From Candidatus Heimdallarchaeota archaeon (GTDB lineage Archaea; Asgardarchaeota; Heimdallarchaeia; Heimdallarchaeales; Heimdallarchaeaceae): 64,000 nucleotides of DNA. A program made the position numbers and the translations under genes. The notes below the pieces were generated by a model that worked only from the letters and a program-made list of their open reading frames with translations, was not told the origin of the DNA and did not search any database. The DNA is taken from positions 1 to 64,000 of the forward strand of contig JAEOSZ010000055.1 of the NCBI GenBank assembly GCA_016840095.1, written 5' to 3'. Of this stretch, positions 24,976 through 33,906 are shown one piece after another (within the stretch, counting starts at the first letter, position 1; each line of letters begins with the position of its first letter).

Positions 24976-26007
24976 TTAGGAGTCCTTCTTTTCTTCTTTT
25001 TCTATTCCCATAGTTTCTATTAATCCCTGTTTTCTACCTAATAAGAATCCTGCGACTAGCAGAACTATGATTCCAACAAGAAGTAGGTAGATTGAATAAT
25101 TTTGTGGGGAACTCTTCAAATAAATACCATAGAAAAGAATTACTGGAGCAAATTGTTGTGGAACTCCGCTTAATGGATATACAATACTTGCATTACCATA
25201 TTTGAATGCTTCTTGCATATGTGCAATTCCGAGAATATTTACTGCTCCTACAATCAAAATTGAGCATAAGAATAAAACAATACTTAATGGAGTATAGTTG
25301 CCCTTAATGAGCTCTCTAAATAAATATATGAACGGTTGTAGCCAAGCATTAGAAAGTGCAAATGGAAAACCCGCTCCTAATGCTAGATATATTGTTTTTC
25401 CCTTTTCCAACCTTTTACCTAGCTGTCTGCTTGTAATCCATAGGATAAGAAACACAGCTGAGTAGATTGTCAGTCGAATCACGAAATTTGTATCAGCTAA
25501 GTTAATCATATCATCATCAGTAATTTCAAGAGCACTCAATCCAACCATTACAATTCCAGCAATCATCGATACAATACCGATATATTCTGATAGATTGAGT
25601 TTTTCTCCAAGGAGCTTAACTGCTCCTACTGTAAGAACTATTAAACCGACTGCAGACAGACCTGGAATTAATGCCCCTCCAATGAAAACATGAGCTAAAG
25701 TGAATAAAGCACCACTTGCACCTAATATCAGTAGTAATCCTAAGAGCCAGTATGGATTTTTGATCAATTTCTTAAAGAATCCTTTGTCTCTCTCTTCTAT
25801 AGGTATTTTATTGATTGCATATTTCTGTAGGAGTGCTCCAATGTTATTTGCTATTCCTCCAGAAAGTGCAAATATGATTCCTAAAGTAAGATTAGCTGAC
25901 AAAGTATTCTTCTCTCTTCTGTTCTTCTGAAGTTCTTCAAGCTTAAATAAAAGGATTACCTCAGTTTTCAAAATGCTGATTACTGAGTAATAACGGAAAG
26001 CCTTCAA
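24976..26007 (-). CDS. DMT-superfamily (EamA/NIPA-like) transporter
   Basis: Up to 343 residues with about nine or ten helices. The start of the membrane part (LGIIFALSGGIANNIGALLQKYAI) and the end of the first half (LGEKLNLSEYIGIVSMIAGIVMVGLS) show the drug/metabolite transporter pattern, where E-K/R-L...G..LI..G closes each five-helix repeat. The first helix with GALLQKYA recalls NIPA-like magnesium transporters. The track starts at a TTG (26007), and no ATG lies nearby; a TTG at 25902 just before the first helix is an alternative, so the N-terminus is uncertain. Substrate unknown. Confidence 0.7.
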   Translation of the reverse strand: MKAFRYYSVISILKTEVILLFKLEELQKNRREKNTLSANLTLGIIFALSGGIANNIGALLQKYAINKIPIEERDKGFFKKLIKNPYWLLGLLLILGASGALFTLAHVFIGGALIPGLSAVGLIVLTVGAVKLLGEKLNLSEYIGIVSMIAGIVMVGLSALEITDDDMINLADTNFVIRLTIYSAVFLILWITSRQLGKRLEKGKTIYLALGAGFPFALSNAWLQPFIYLFRELIKGNYTPLSIVLFLCSILIVGAVNILGIAHMQEAFKYGNASIVYPLSGVPQQFAPVILFYGIYLKSSPQNYSIYLLLVGIIVLLVAGFLLGRKQGLIETMGIEKEEKKDS

Positions 26008-26050
26008 ATATGTTTAAATAATGGAGTAAAAGCTTCAGTCAGTGAATTAA

Positions 26051-26575
26051 ATGGAAGATGAAAAGAAGAAGAAATACTTCTATTTAGGTTATATTCCTAG
26101 GTGTCCCTTGTATAAACCAACTCCACTATTGATTATTCTATCTATAACTGCACTAGGTACTTGGGGAATATATTATCTCAATTTCTGGGCAGCGATTGGA
26201 TACTTGATATATTCTCTATTATTCACCTTCGTGTTAATGCCATTTACGATGTGTAAACATTGTTATTTCAAGAAATTTGAAACCTCAACTGATGAAGAAA
26301 CTGGAGAAACTACAAGGAAACTTTTGCCTGTAGATAAATGGGGAAAAACACTTTTACATTTGCATGTTGGACAAAAAGGTTGGGCTTGGGGAATGTTCAT
26401 AACATGGTTTCTACCTATAATACTAATAATTGTGTCATTCTTTTTGAGTTTTAATTATTTAGCTATAATTGCCTTAGTAGCTTTTATAGCAGCAGTAGTT
26501 GGGAATTACTTCTATATGATAAAAATAAAATGTCCAAAATGTCCGATACAAAAGGAATGTCATTCCGCATTCTAA
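26051..26575 (+). CDS. Membrane protein with cytosolic CxxC metal-site motifs
   Basis: 174 residues with four helices in two pairs. After the first pair there is MCKHCYFKKFE, and at the C-terminus IKCPKCPIQKECHSAF; the five cysteines and nearby histidines on the same side of the membrane could bind one zinc ion or an Fe-S cluster. No named family is recognised. It lies between the DMT transporter (divergent) and the ABC-2 permease (convergent). Confidence 0.65.
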   Translation: MEDEKKKKYFYLGYIPRCPLYKPTPLLIILSITALGTWGIYYLNFWAAIGYLIYSLLFTFVLMPFTMCKHCYFKKFETSTDEETGETTRKLLPVDKWGKTLLHLHVGQKGWAWGMFITWFLPIILIIVSFFLSFNYLAIIALVAFIAAVVGNYFYMIKIKCPKCPIQKECHSAF

Positions 26576-26601
26576 AAAAATAGAAAAATAAGAGTAAAGA
26601 A

Positions 26602-27870
26602 TTACTCTTTCTTTGGTCTTAGTTTGAATACTGATATTAATACTAAACCTATTGCCAAGTAGATTATAGTCATTATTATCAAAGATACAAACTCAAAGCT
26701 TATCTCTGAAAATGTTTGACCATAAATCAAAATATCAGTTATTGCATTATTTGCAATATTTGTTGGAATCAGATCAAACACTCCGAAAGTATTACTTCCT
26801 ACTTGAAACATTGGTACTTGTGCAATTCCCCAAACTGGGAAGAATGTTATCATATACAAAGGTATAGCAACTACACTTCCTATAGAACTAGCCATCGTTG
26901 CTGTCTTCGCAAATGCTGCTATCATCATTCCAATTCCTAACATAGATAAGGACATAATCCATGTGATGAAACCTGCGAGAACAAATGATCCTACTGCATT
27001 ATATCCAAATGCAAGTGAGAGTGCAAATAAGACAACTATTTGAACTAGTGATACTAATAATTGTGCAAGTGACATTCCACCAATAAGATGAATTGCTCTT
27101 GTTGGAGTTAGTTGGAGTTTTTCTAGTGTTTTCAACTCGTATTCTTCAGTAAAAGTAGAAGCTACAAATACTATGTTCAGAACAATGCCAATAATCACAA
27201 TACCAGGAACCATTAAATCAAAAACTGAAGTATCGGTAATTCCAATGAAGTTCTGAACAATAATACTTTCACCTGTTGTATCACCTAGACTTAATCTTGT
27301 TGCATCTACAAATTCATTATAGACAGTTGTGAATGCTGAGAATGCACTTTGATATGTTCCCTTAACAGGATCTCCTACAACTGTTAAAGTAACATCATTA
27401 TCAAAGTTGAATATAACTTCACTGAAATTTGTTGGTATTATTAATGTCAAATGAACTTCATGTTCTTCGTTTATTAACCAATCTTCTAGGGATTGATTGT
27501 ATTCAGGGTAGTCAAAGACATAGAAGATATTTATAGGTTCTTGCCCTTCTTCCGCAGGATAAGTAATATTTCCCAATGTGTTCATTAGAGCTTCCCCAAA
27601 TTCATAAGTTGTAGTAGCGTTTGTATAGCCTATATCATCATTGATTACAAGAAGATTATAAGATTCTACTGTAGGTGTTGCTCCTCCAAAAGCTACTCCC
27701 ATAAATATCATAAGAATTGCTGGCATTGCTACAGCTATAATGATGAAGAGCTTTGAACGGAATATTTCTTTAATGTATTTTAATCCAATTTTATAAGTAG
27801 TTCTGAACTCAAATCCTAGCTTTTTAGTAAAAGCAATGAATTTACTTTGATTCTCACTCTTTTCTTCCAT
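26602..27870 (-). CDS. ABC-2-type exporter permease
   Basis: About 422 residues. The first helix (LFIIIAVAMPAILMIFMGVAFGG) is followed by a large extracellular domain of about 180 residues, and then five helices. The typical block FTEEYELKTLEKLQLTPTRAIHLIGG (the ABC-2 EhxKG..e.l..tP linker) marks the second helix. This topology matches ABC2_membrane_3 (DrrB/YhgE/NatB-like) exporters of drugs, lipids or Na+. The ATG at 27870 is chosen because GAGGTGAT, within the last codons of the ATPase gene, is well placed as its ribosome site; the track GTG would overlap that site. Confidence 0.88.
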   Translation of the reverse strand: MEEKSENQSKFIAFTKKLGFEFRTTYKIGLKYIKEIFRSKLFIIIAVAMPAILMIFMGVAFGGATPTVESYNLLVINDDIGYTNATTTYEFGEALMNTLGNITYPAEEGQEPINIFYVFDYPEYNQSLEDWLINEEHEVHLTLIIPTNFSEVIFNFDNDVTLTVVGDPVKGTYQSAFSAFTTVYNEFVDATRLSLGDTTGESIIVQNFIGITDTSVFDLMVPGIVIIGIVLNIVFVASTFTEEYELKTLEKLQLTPTRAIHLIGGMSLAQLLVSLVQIVVLFALSLAFGYNAVGSFVLAGFITWIMSLSMLGIGMMIAAFAKTATMASSIGSVVAIPLYMITFFPVWGIAQVPMFQVGSNTFGVFDLIPTNIANNAITDILIYGQTFSEISFEFVSLIIMTIIYLAIGLVLISVFKLRPKKE

Positions 27871-27871
27871 T

Positions 27872-28828
27872 CTAATCACCTCGCAACTCCTTTCCTGTAA
27901 GACTTATGAAAACAGTCTCCAAAGATTGCTTTGTCAGCTTTACATCAACTGCAGTAAATCCTTCATCTTCAATTGCGTTCAAGATTTCAGGTATTTTTGC
28001 TATTGCATTTAATGTTTTTACAATTATAAATTGCTCATTCTTTTCCACTACTAAATCCTTTGCTGATTTCTCAACCTTTGTAATCAAATTCTTATCATAT
28101 TCCTTATCAACTTCTATTTCAAGAATGTCTCCTTTACCATGAGTATTCTTGAGATTTTCAGGTGTGTCTACAGCAAGCATCTTGCCTAAGTCAAGAATAC
28201 CTACTCTATCAGAAAGTGCATCAACTATCTCCATTAGATGACTAGTTATAATGATAGTTTTATTGTCTTTAGATGCGAAATCTCTCAAGTAATCGTAGAG
28301 ATAATTCCTAGTTTGTGGATCTAGACCAACAAAGACCTCATCAAGCATTAGAATTTGAGGATCATGAACCATCCCCATTGCAAGATTGAGTCTTCTTTGC
28401 ATACCACCAGAGAGCTTAGATGCCAATTTCTTCTTGTGTTCTACAAGATATAAACCTTCTAAAATATGGTTAATTCTCTCTTTTAGCTCCTTATTAGGAA
28501 TATTATATGTGGTTCCAATAACATTGAGATTTTCATATACAGTTAAATTCTTCCAGAAAGCTGCTTCTTGAGGTACGTAACCTATATGATATTTCCATTT
28601 AGTAGAATTGACACTGAGTTCCTCTCCATCAAACAAAATATGACCTGAAGTTGATTTTAATAATCCTACAATCATTCGAATCAGAGTCGTTTTTCCCGCC
28701 CCATTTGGACCAAGTAGTCCAAAAATCTCTCCTTTATAGATTTCTAGATCTAACGAATCTACAGCTCTGACATTGTTTGAGCTATAGATTTTCGTTATAT
28801 CTTGAATCTGTATAGCTAAATCATTCAT
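27872..28828 (-). CDS. ABC transporter ATP-binding protein (DrrA/CcmA-like)
   Basis: About 318 residues from ATG 28828 (MNDLAIQIQ). Walker A is GPNGAGKTT, the Q-loop is YVPQEAAFW, the signature is LSGGMQRRLNLAMG, Walker B is ILMLDEVFVGLDP and the H-loop SH occurs in IITSHLME. The D-loop side reads VFVGLDP rather than the usual PTxGLDP, a small deviation that leaves catalytic E and D intact. A C-terminal extension of about 90 residues is like that of DrrA/NatA ATPases. It drives the ABC-2 permease encoded directly downstream; the stop and the next start are almost joined. Confidence 0.93.
   Translation of the reverse strand: MNDLAIQIQDITKIYSSNNVRAVDSLDLEIYKGEIFGLLGPNGAGKTTLIRMIVGLLKSTSGHILFDGEELSVNSTKWKYHIGYVPQEAAFWKNLTVYENLNVIGTTYNIPNKELKERINHILEGLYLVEHKKKLASKLSGGMQRRLNLAMGMVHDPQILMLDEVFVGLDPQTRNYLYDYLRDFASKDNKTIIITSHLMEIVDALSDRVGILDLGKMLAVDTPENLKNTHGKGDILEIEVDKEYDKNLITKVEKSAKDLVVEKNEQFIIVKTLNAIAKIPEILNAIEDEGFTAVDVKLTKQSLETVFISLTGKELRGD
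27875..27882 (-). promoter_or_regulatory. Shine-Dalgarno site of ABC-2 permease inside ATPase gene end
   Basis: GAGGTGAT on the minus strand overlaps the final codons and stop of the ATPase gene and lies four bases before ATG 27870. It supports translational coupling and decides the permease start. Confidence 0.55.
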
Positions 28829-28870
28829 AAGCAAATGTTTGAATAGTGTTCTTTAATCTTTCTTGAAAAA

Positions 28871-28878
28871 TTTATAAA
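28871..28878 (+). promoter_or_regulatory. TATA-like box before the acyltransferase triplet
   Basis: TTTATAAA lies 34 bases before the GTG and 43 before the ATG of the first acyltransferase gene. Confidence 0.4.
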
Positions 28879-28913
28879 GGCTTAATTGTTCTCAAACAAC
28901 ATATGTGACATTT

Positions 28914-30113
28914 ATGTCAGAGATGAAAGGAGCCAAAAACCACTTTGAAAGACGTTATGATTTAGATTGGCTGAGAATTTGCTCAATCTTTCTTGTTTTT
29001 ATCTATCACTCTACTCTGTTTTTTAGCAACACATGGTATATGACTAATGCTGAGACAAGTCGTTATTTATCAGGCGTTATGTCATTTGGAACTGCGTTTG
29101 TTTTACCTTTATTTTTTGTAATATCAGGTATGTCGACTTTCTATGCATTGAATTTCGTTTCCCCAGGAAAATTCACAGCTTTGAGAGCAATTAGACTACT
29201 AGTTCCATTTGTTATAGGTATTTTCACCCACATTCCTTTACAAATATATCTTGCCTCTAGTCTTACTGAATCTATTTCTACTAGTTTCTTTCAATTTTAT
29301 AGAGGTCAGTTGTTTGACGGAATATACGAATTTGGAACTGGCTACTTCCCAGTATTTGGTACTCACTTGTGGTTCTTAATCATCCTATTTCTTTGCTCAT
29401 TACTTCTTATCATTCCTTTTGTTCTATTAAGAAAAGAGGAAGCTCAGAAAGGCTTACAAAAAACAACTTCTTTCCTAAGAAAACCAGGAGTGATTTTTAC
29501 TTTAGTTATTCCAGTCATTCTGTTTGAATATCTGAATCTAGCAATCGGAAGTATTATTCCTAGAGTGGGTGGTTATACTATGTATACCTTCATCCTCTTC
29601 TACCTCTTTGGTTACATCATCGCGACTGATAATAAATTCAAGGAATCTATTGAAAAACAGATTATACCTGCTTTAATCTTAGTTATTACTACAGCAGCAG
29701 TCTTAGCTCCAATTCTATTTCTGAATTATGATATCTATGAAATGGCAGGTTATCATCCTTTGAAGAATGTATATTTTATTTTGAACCCTCTTTTTGGTTG
29801 GAGCGTAGTAATTTTACTATTAGGATTAGGTAGCAAGTACTTCAACAAAGACAATAAGGCTAGAAAATTCTTGAACGAACTAGTTTTACCATTTTATATT
29901 TTGCACCAAACTGTTTTACTAATTGTTGGATACTATGTTATTCCTTTATCTTTATCCACAGGTATAAAATATCTCATAATCCTCTCTGGATCCTCTGCTA
30001 TAATTGTTACATTGTTGATGATTATTAAGTACATTAACCTTTTGAGATTCTTGTTTGGAATGCGCTGGAAAAAGGGATTGTGGTCTAGAAATAAGAGCGA
30101 GAAGGTTGCTTAA
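28914..30113 (+). CDS. Acyltransferase-3 (OafA/YrhL-like) membrane protein, copy 1 of 3
   Basis: About 399 residues from ATG 28914, with ten or eleven helices. The N-terminal block FERRYDLDWLRICSIFLVFIYHST carries the conserved Arg and His of the acyltransferase-3 family, which transfers acetyl, succinyl or other acyl groups from CoA to sugars or lipids at the membrane. Other shared marks are GTAFVLPLFFVISGMSTFYAL, LVPFVIGIFTHIPLQIYL, HLWFLIILF and LNELVLPFYILHQT. It heads a row of three homologues in the same direction, with a 67-base gap to the next. Confidence 0.88.
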   Translation: MSEMKGAKNHFERRYDLDWLRICSIFLVFIYHSTLFFSNTWYMTNAETSRYLSGVMSFGTAFVLPLFFVISGMSTFYALNFVSPGKFTALRAIRLLVPFVIGIFTHIPLQIYLASSLTESISTSFFQFYRGQLFDGIYEFGTGYFPVFGTHLWFLIILFLCSLLLIIPFVLLRKEEAQKGLQKTTSFLRKPGVIFTLVIPVILFEYLNLAIGSIIPRVGGYTMYTFILFYLFGYIIATDNKFKESIEKQIIPALILVITTAAVLAPILFLNYDIYEMAGYHPLKNVYFILNPLFGWSVVILLLGLGSKYFNKDNKARKFLNELVLPFYILHQTVLLIVGYYVIPLSLSTGIKYLIILSGSSAIIVTLLMIIKYINLLRFLFGMRWKKGLWSRNKSEKVA

Positions 30114-30151
30114 ACATTGGTTTCCTTACTCTATGTTTTGTGCCCAAAATA

Positions 30152-30159
30152 CTTAAATT
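30152..30159 (+). promoter_or_regulatory. TATA-like box before second acyltransferase gene
   Basis: CTTAAATT lies about 29 bases before the ATG at 30181, so copy 2 may have its own promoter and drive copies 2 and 3. Confidence 0.35.
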
Positions 30160-30180
30160 CATTGAACTCTGCTTACACAA

Positions 30181-31380
30181 ATGGTAGATGTATCTACTTC
30201 ACAAGAAGTAAACCGTTCTTTTGATAGAAGATATGACATTGATTGGTTAAGAATTATTGCAATATTACTCGTATTTCTTTTTCATTGTATAAGACCTTTT
30301 GATCTCATGGATTGGCATATCAATAACTTAGTTCAGAGTGAAGGAATGACAATAATCATGTATTTTCTTGGAGGAGCTGGAATGCCAATATTTTTCATTA
30401 TTGCTGGTATGGCTACTTTCTATGCTTTAAGAAAAGTCAAAGGTGGGCAATTTGCCTTATTTAGAATAATTAGATTACTTGTTCCATTCGCTATTGGTTT
30501 ATTTACACATATACCTCTTCAAGTTTATTTAGAGAGAGTTAATCATGGGGATTTTATTGGTTCTTTCTCCCAATTCTATCCAACTTATTACAATGGAACA
30601 TATGCATACGGTGGGAATTTTGATTTTTTTGGATTACATTTGTGGTTTTTAGCACTACTTCTTGTTCTCTCATTAGTCACCTTACCTTTGGCTGTATATT
30701 ATAGTAAAGATAAAAATCTAGATAAACTCGATAAATTCACAAATTTCTTAACTAAACCAGGAATGCTATTTCTTTTTCCAATACCAATCATCTTAATAGA
30801 AGTAGGAAATTTCTTAACAGGTTCTTATATCTATAATCTAGGCGGTTGGAATATCTTTTCACACCTGTTGTTTTTTGTTTATGGTTATATTTTTGCTTCA
30901 AATATTAAGTTTCGAAAAACCATTCAAAAGCATGCTATTCCAGTTCTTATAGTAGTAGTTGGATGCACAGTCCCTTTGATTTTACAGGATAGCTTCAATC
31001 TTAGTCCAACTATGGCTCAAGTAGTTTTCTGGATACTTGGAACAATTTATAGCTGGTGTATGTTATTACTGCTCTTAGCTTTTGGTAGTAAATTTCTAGA
31101 CCGCAATAATAAAGCTAGAAAGTTCCTAAATGAACTCGTCTTGCCTTTTTATGTTATGCATCAAACTATAATTGTAGTAGCGGCATTCTTCATTGTTCAA
31201 TTAAATATACACTTCCTTGCTAAATTCGTTATTCTTTTATTAACAGCATTTGTAGCATGTGTTGTTCTTTTAATTCCTATCAAATACATCAATCCACTGA
31301 GATTTATCTTTGGGATGAGGTGGAAAAAAGGAATACTGAGGTTTAACAAGAAAGAAAAAGGAAATAATCAAAATGTCTGA
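30181..31380 (+). CDS. Acyltransferase-3 (OafA/YrhL-like) membrane protein, copy 2 of 3
   Basis: 399 residues, closely related to copy 1 from the first block (FDRRYDIDWLRIIAILLVFLFH) to the last (INPLRFIFGMRWKKG). The shared segments include GGAGMPIFFIIAGMATFYAL, LLVPFAIGLFTHIPLQVYL, LHLWFLALLL and RNNKARKFLNELVLPFYVMHQT. It has the same helix count and no extra soluble domain. Its last eight bases overlap the start of copy 3, so the two are translated together. The acceptor molecule is unknown; a surface glycan or glycolipid is the most likely. Confidence 0.88.
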   Translation: MVDVSTSQEVNRSFDRRYDIDWLRIIAILLVFLFHCIRPFDLMDWHINNLVQSEGMTIIMYFLGGAGMPIFFIIAGMATFYALRKVKGGQFALFRIIRLLVPFAIGLFTHIPLQVYLERVNHGDFIGSFSQFYPTYYNGTYAYGGNFDFFGLHLWFLALLLVLSLVTLPLAVYYSKDKNLDKLDKFTNFLTKPGMLFLFPIPIILIEVGNFLTGSYIYNLGGWNIFSHLLFFVYGYIFASNIKFRKTIQKHAIPVLIVVVGCTVPLILQDSFNLSPTMAQVVFWILGTIYSWCMLLLLLAFGSKFLDRNNKARKFLNELVLPFYVMHQTIIVVAAFFIVQLNIHFLAKFVILLLTAFVACVVLLIPIKYINPLRFIFGMRWKKGILRFNKKEKGNNQNV

Positions 31381-32647
31381 TAATCCTACTTCAAAGAGAA
31401 GTTCAACCTTTACTGAGTTAGAAAGACGTTATGATTTAGATTGGTTCAGAGTTATTACAATCTTTCTGGTTTTTATTTATCATTGTACAAAATTCTTTGA
31501 TGCTGATCCAATTAATATTAAGAATGATCCTCTTAACTTTGTAGAACCTTTTTCAATACCAATTGCAAATCATAAATTATCTGCAAATACTTCATTTCTA
31601 ACAGCTATAGGCCTTCCTCTCTTTTTTATCATCGCAGGGATGAGTATGTTTTATGCACTAGGGTATATGGAAAAAAGAGAAATCAAACTGAGAAAATATG
31701 TTCTTTTAAGATTCGTGAGATTAATCATTCCATACTTAATTGGAATGTTTACCTATGTATCAGTTCTTGTGTATTTAGAATGGACTAATAAAGAACTAAT
31801 TTCCTTATCCTTTGCTCAATTCTATCCTCGTTACTTCGATGGAATCTATGGTTTTGATGGAGGAGCTTTCTCAGTTTTTGGACATCACCTTTGGTTCTTA
31901 GTGATTTTATTCATTTTCAGTTTAATAACAGTCAATTTATTTTCACATTTAAGAAAAGATAAATACAGAACAGGATTTGCTAAATTTGCTTCGTTCTTCA
32001 CAAAACCAGGAACAATATACCTATTCATAATACCAGTTTATTTAATGGAAATAGTACATAGTCTTTTTCTTTATGAAATCCCAAGATTTGGAGGTTGGGA
32101 TTTCTTTACATACATTTTCTATTTGTTCTTCGGATATATCCTTGCATATGATCAACAATTTAGAAAAGCAGTAAAAAAGAATCGAATAATTGCTTTATCT
32201 GCGGGAGTACTCTCAACAATAGCTCTTATTCTAATGAACCATTACTATTTTGATGAAATCTGGTTAACTTTAGGACTTACAACTGTTAAGATTCCATTCC
32301 TTTTAGCAAGAGTGATTTTTGCTTGGAGTTGGTTAATAGTTATTCTTTATCTAGGTAATAAATATCTGAACAAGGAGAGTAAAGCTGTGAAAAAACTGAA
32401 CGAACTAGTTTTACCTTTCTACATTATTCACTTTGTTGTTCTAGGAATAGTTGGATTCTATGTTGTTCAATTTGAATTTCTAGTTATCAGTGAGTTACTT
32501 ATTATCTTCATAATTTCTCTTGCTGCAATTGTAATTCTGCTTCTCATAATTAGAGAGTTTAACCTTTTTAGATTCATTTTTGGTATGAGTGTTACGAAGA
32601 AAAAAAGTATTTCAAGATTTTTCAAGAAGAATAAGGGAGAAAATTAA
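31373..32647 (+). CDS. Acyltransferase-3 (OafA/YrhL-like) membrane protein, copy 3 of 3
   Basis: 424 residues with the same architecture (LERRYDLDWFRVITIFLVFIYH, GLPLFFIIAGMSMFYAL, HHLWFLVILF, KLNELVLPFYIIHF, LFRFIFGM). Compared with the other copies it has about 20 extra residues in the first outside loop (NIKNDPLNFVEPFSIPIANHKLS) and looks the most diverged. It begins within the stop region of copy 2 (ATGTCTGA overlap). After it comes a short palindrome and the membrane-bound regulator, all on one strand. Confidence 0.88.
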   Translation: MSDNPTSKRSSTFTELERRYDLDWFRVITIFLVFIYHCTKFFDADPINIKNDPLNFVEPFSIPIANHKLSANTSFLTAIGLPLFFIIAGMSMFYALGYMEKREIKLRKYVLLRFVRLIIPYLIGMFTYVSVLVYLEWTNKELISLSFAQFYPRYFDGIYGFDGGAFSVFGHHLWFLVILFIFSLITVNLFSHLRKDKYRTGFAKFASFFTKPGTIYLFIIPVYLMEIVHSLFLYEIPRFGGWDFFTYIFYLFFGYILAYDQQFRKAVKKNRIIALSAGVLSTIALILMNHYYFDEIWLTLGLTTVKIPFLLARVIFAWSWLIVILYLGNKYLNKESKAVKKLNELVLPFYIIHFVVLGIVGFYVVQFEFLVISELLIIFIISLAAIVILLLIIREFNLFRFIFGMSVTKKKSISRFFKKNKGEN

Positions 32648-32677
32648 TAAATTCTGCAAAAATCTACAAGAAAAAGG

Positions 32678-32700
32678 GTATTATTAGAGTGTTATAATAC
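32678..32700. promoter_or_regulatory. Seven-base inverted repeat before membrane-bound regulator
   Basis: GTATTAT (32678-32684) and ATAATAC (32694-32700) are perfect reverse complements. It lies 30-50 bases after the third acyltransferase stop and just before the next frame; it could be an operator for the winged-helix protein or a transcript-end hairpin. Confidence 0.35.
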
Positions 32701-32703
32701 TAA

Positions 32704-33906
32704 TTGACTCCTAAAAACTGGGAAATTCTTTTAAGACAGTTTAAGCAATGTTTTTTGTTGAAACAACGAACTAAGTTAATTAGACTTATATTCTTCACTC
32801 TAATTATCTCATCAATTTGTCTGTGCAATTCTAGTGGAGATTACAGTGTTATTAAATCTAGTAAAAACTTAGTTAATACAGATAGACCATTTCTTTCTCT
32901 TGGTGATTTTACCGTAACTAATCATGAAACACTGATTGATATTGAATCTATTGATAACATAACAATTGATGAAACAATTACCTTGCGTAACAATCAAAAT
33001 GATACTGATTCACTAAATATAACATTTAGTCAACCTAATCCTCAGAACTTAACATATGAAAGTCTTATTATTTCCAATTATGTTGAAGGGTATCAACTTC
33101 CTTTTGTGTTTGTTAATGATACGAATTTGATAAGTATTGATTTATTATCTCAATTGAATACAAGTGAAGAAATTACTATCCTACTGAGTTATAATTTGCC
33201 TATAGAACTTCCTGAAGTTTCTGGAAAACCATCTTATTTTATCTTCCAATTCAAGCAGAATTTCAGCTATTATACTGAGTATCATTCCACTTTCCTAAGA
33301 TTACCAATTGGATGTTTTATACATGAGGACATACTCATTCCTGTAACGCCAGAGGATTATGACCATGAGGTATCTGGGAAGCGTTTGCATCTTTACTGGG
33401 AACGTGAGAATCTACTGGCACAAACTACCTTAGAATTCATCATCTTTTTTGATGAACCTTTTTATCCTTCTAATTACATCTGGGCATATTTTGTTGGACC
33501 AATACTTGGTATGCTTCTAGGTGGATGTATTGTTTATTTCTGGATGAAAAGAGGTACACAGATTCTGGAGGAAGAAATAGAAAAAATATACCTTACAAAG
33601 AATCAAGAATTATTATTAAGATTGATAGATGAAAGCAAAGGTAAAATTACTCAACAACAATTAATTGCCATAACTGATTTTACAAAATCTAAAGTTTCAA
33701 GGAATCTTACACCTTTAGAGGAGAATGGTTTAATCGCAAAAGAGAAATGGGGAAGAGAATTCAAAGTGAGTTTAACCAAAAAAGGTCAGAAAGTAGCAGA
33801 AAAATTAGTTGCTGAAAAGTTGCAATTTTCTGAAAAATTTTCTCAACCCGATTTCTCAAAAGAGTCAAAAAACAATATGGAGATGAAGAAAAGTGAAGAT
33901 AAATAG
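32704..33906 (+). CDS. Membrane-bound winged-helix regulator with extracellular domain
   Basis: Up to 400 residues. There is an N-terminal signal anchor (LIRLIFFTLIISSICLC), an extracellular beta domain of about 220 residues, one membrane helix (YIWAYFVGPILGMLLGGCIVYFW), a coiled linker (GTQILEEEIEKIYL) and a cytosolic MarR/TrmB-like winged helix (QELLLRLIDESKGKITQQQLIAITDFTKSKVSRNLTPLEENGLI...KVSLTKKGQKV). This is the plan of archaeal one-component transmembrane regulators that read an outside signal and bind DNA at the membrane. The track start is a TTG; TTG codons at 32752 and 32755 just before the signal anchor are alternatives. It overlaps the following beta-helix gene by 14 bases, so that gene or the acyltransferases are the likely targets. 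Confidence 0.8.
   Translation: MTPKNWEILLRQFKQCFLLKQRTKLIRLIFFTLIISSICLCNSSGDYSVIKSSKNLVNTDRPFLSLGDFTVTNHETLIDIESIDNITIDETITLRNNQNDTDSLNITFSQPNPQNLTYESLIISNYVEGYQLPFVFVNDTNLISIDLLSQLNTSEEITILLSYNLPIELPEVSGKPSYFIFQFKQNFSYYTEYHSTFLRLPIGCFIHEDILIPVTPEDYDHEVSGKRLHLYWERENLLAQTTLEFIIFFDEPFYPSNYIWAYFVGPILGMLLGGCIVYFWMKRGTQILEEEIEKIYLTKNQELLLRLIDESKGKITQQQLIAITDFTKSKVSRNLTPLEENGLIAKEKWGREFKVSLTKKGQKVAEKLVAEKLQFSEKFSQPDFSKESKNNMEMKKSEDK

Noticed and set aside
26602-28828. Importer partner for the permuted binding proteins
   Set aside because: The permease is an ABC-2 exporter type with a DrrA-like ATPase and does not belong to peptide or sugar importers.
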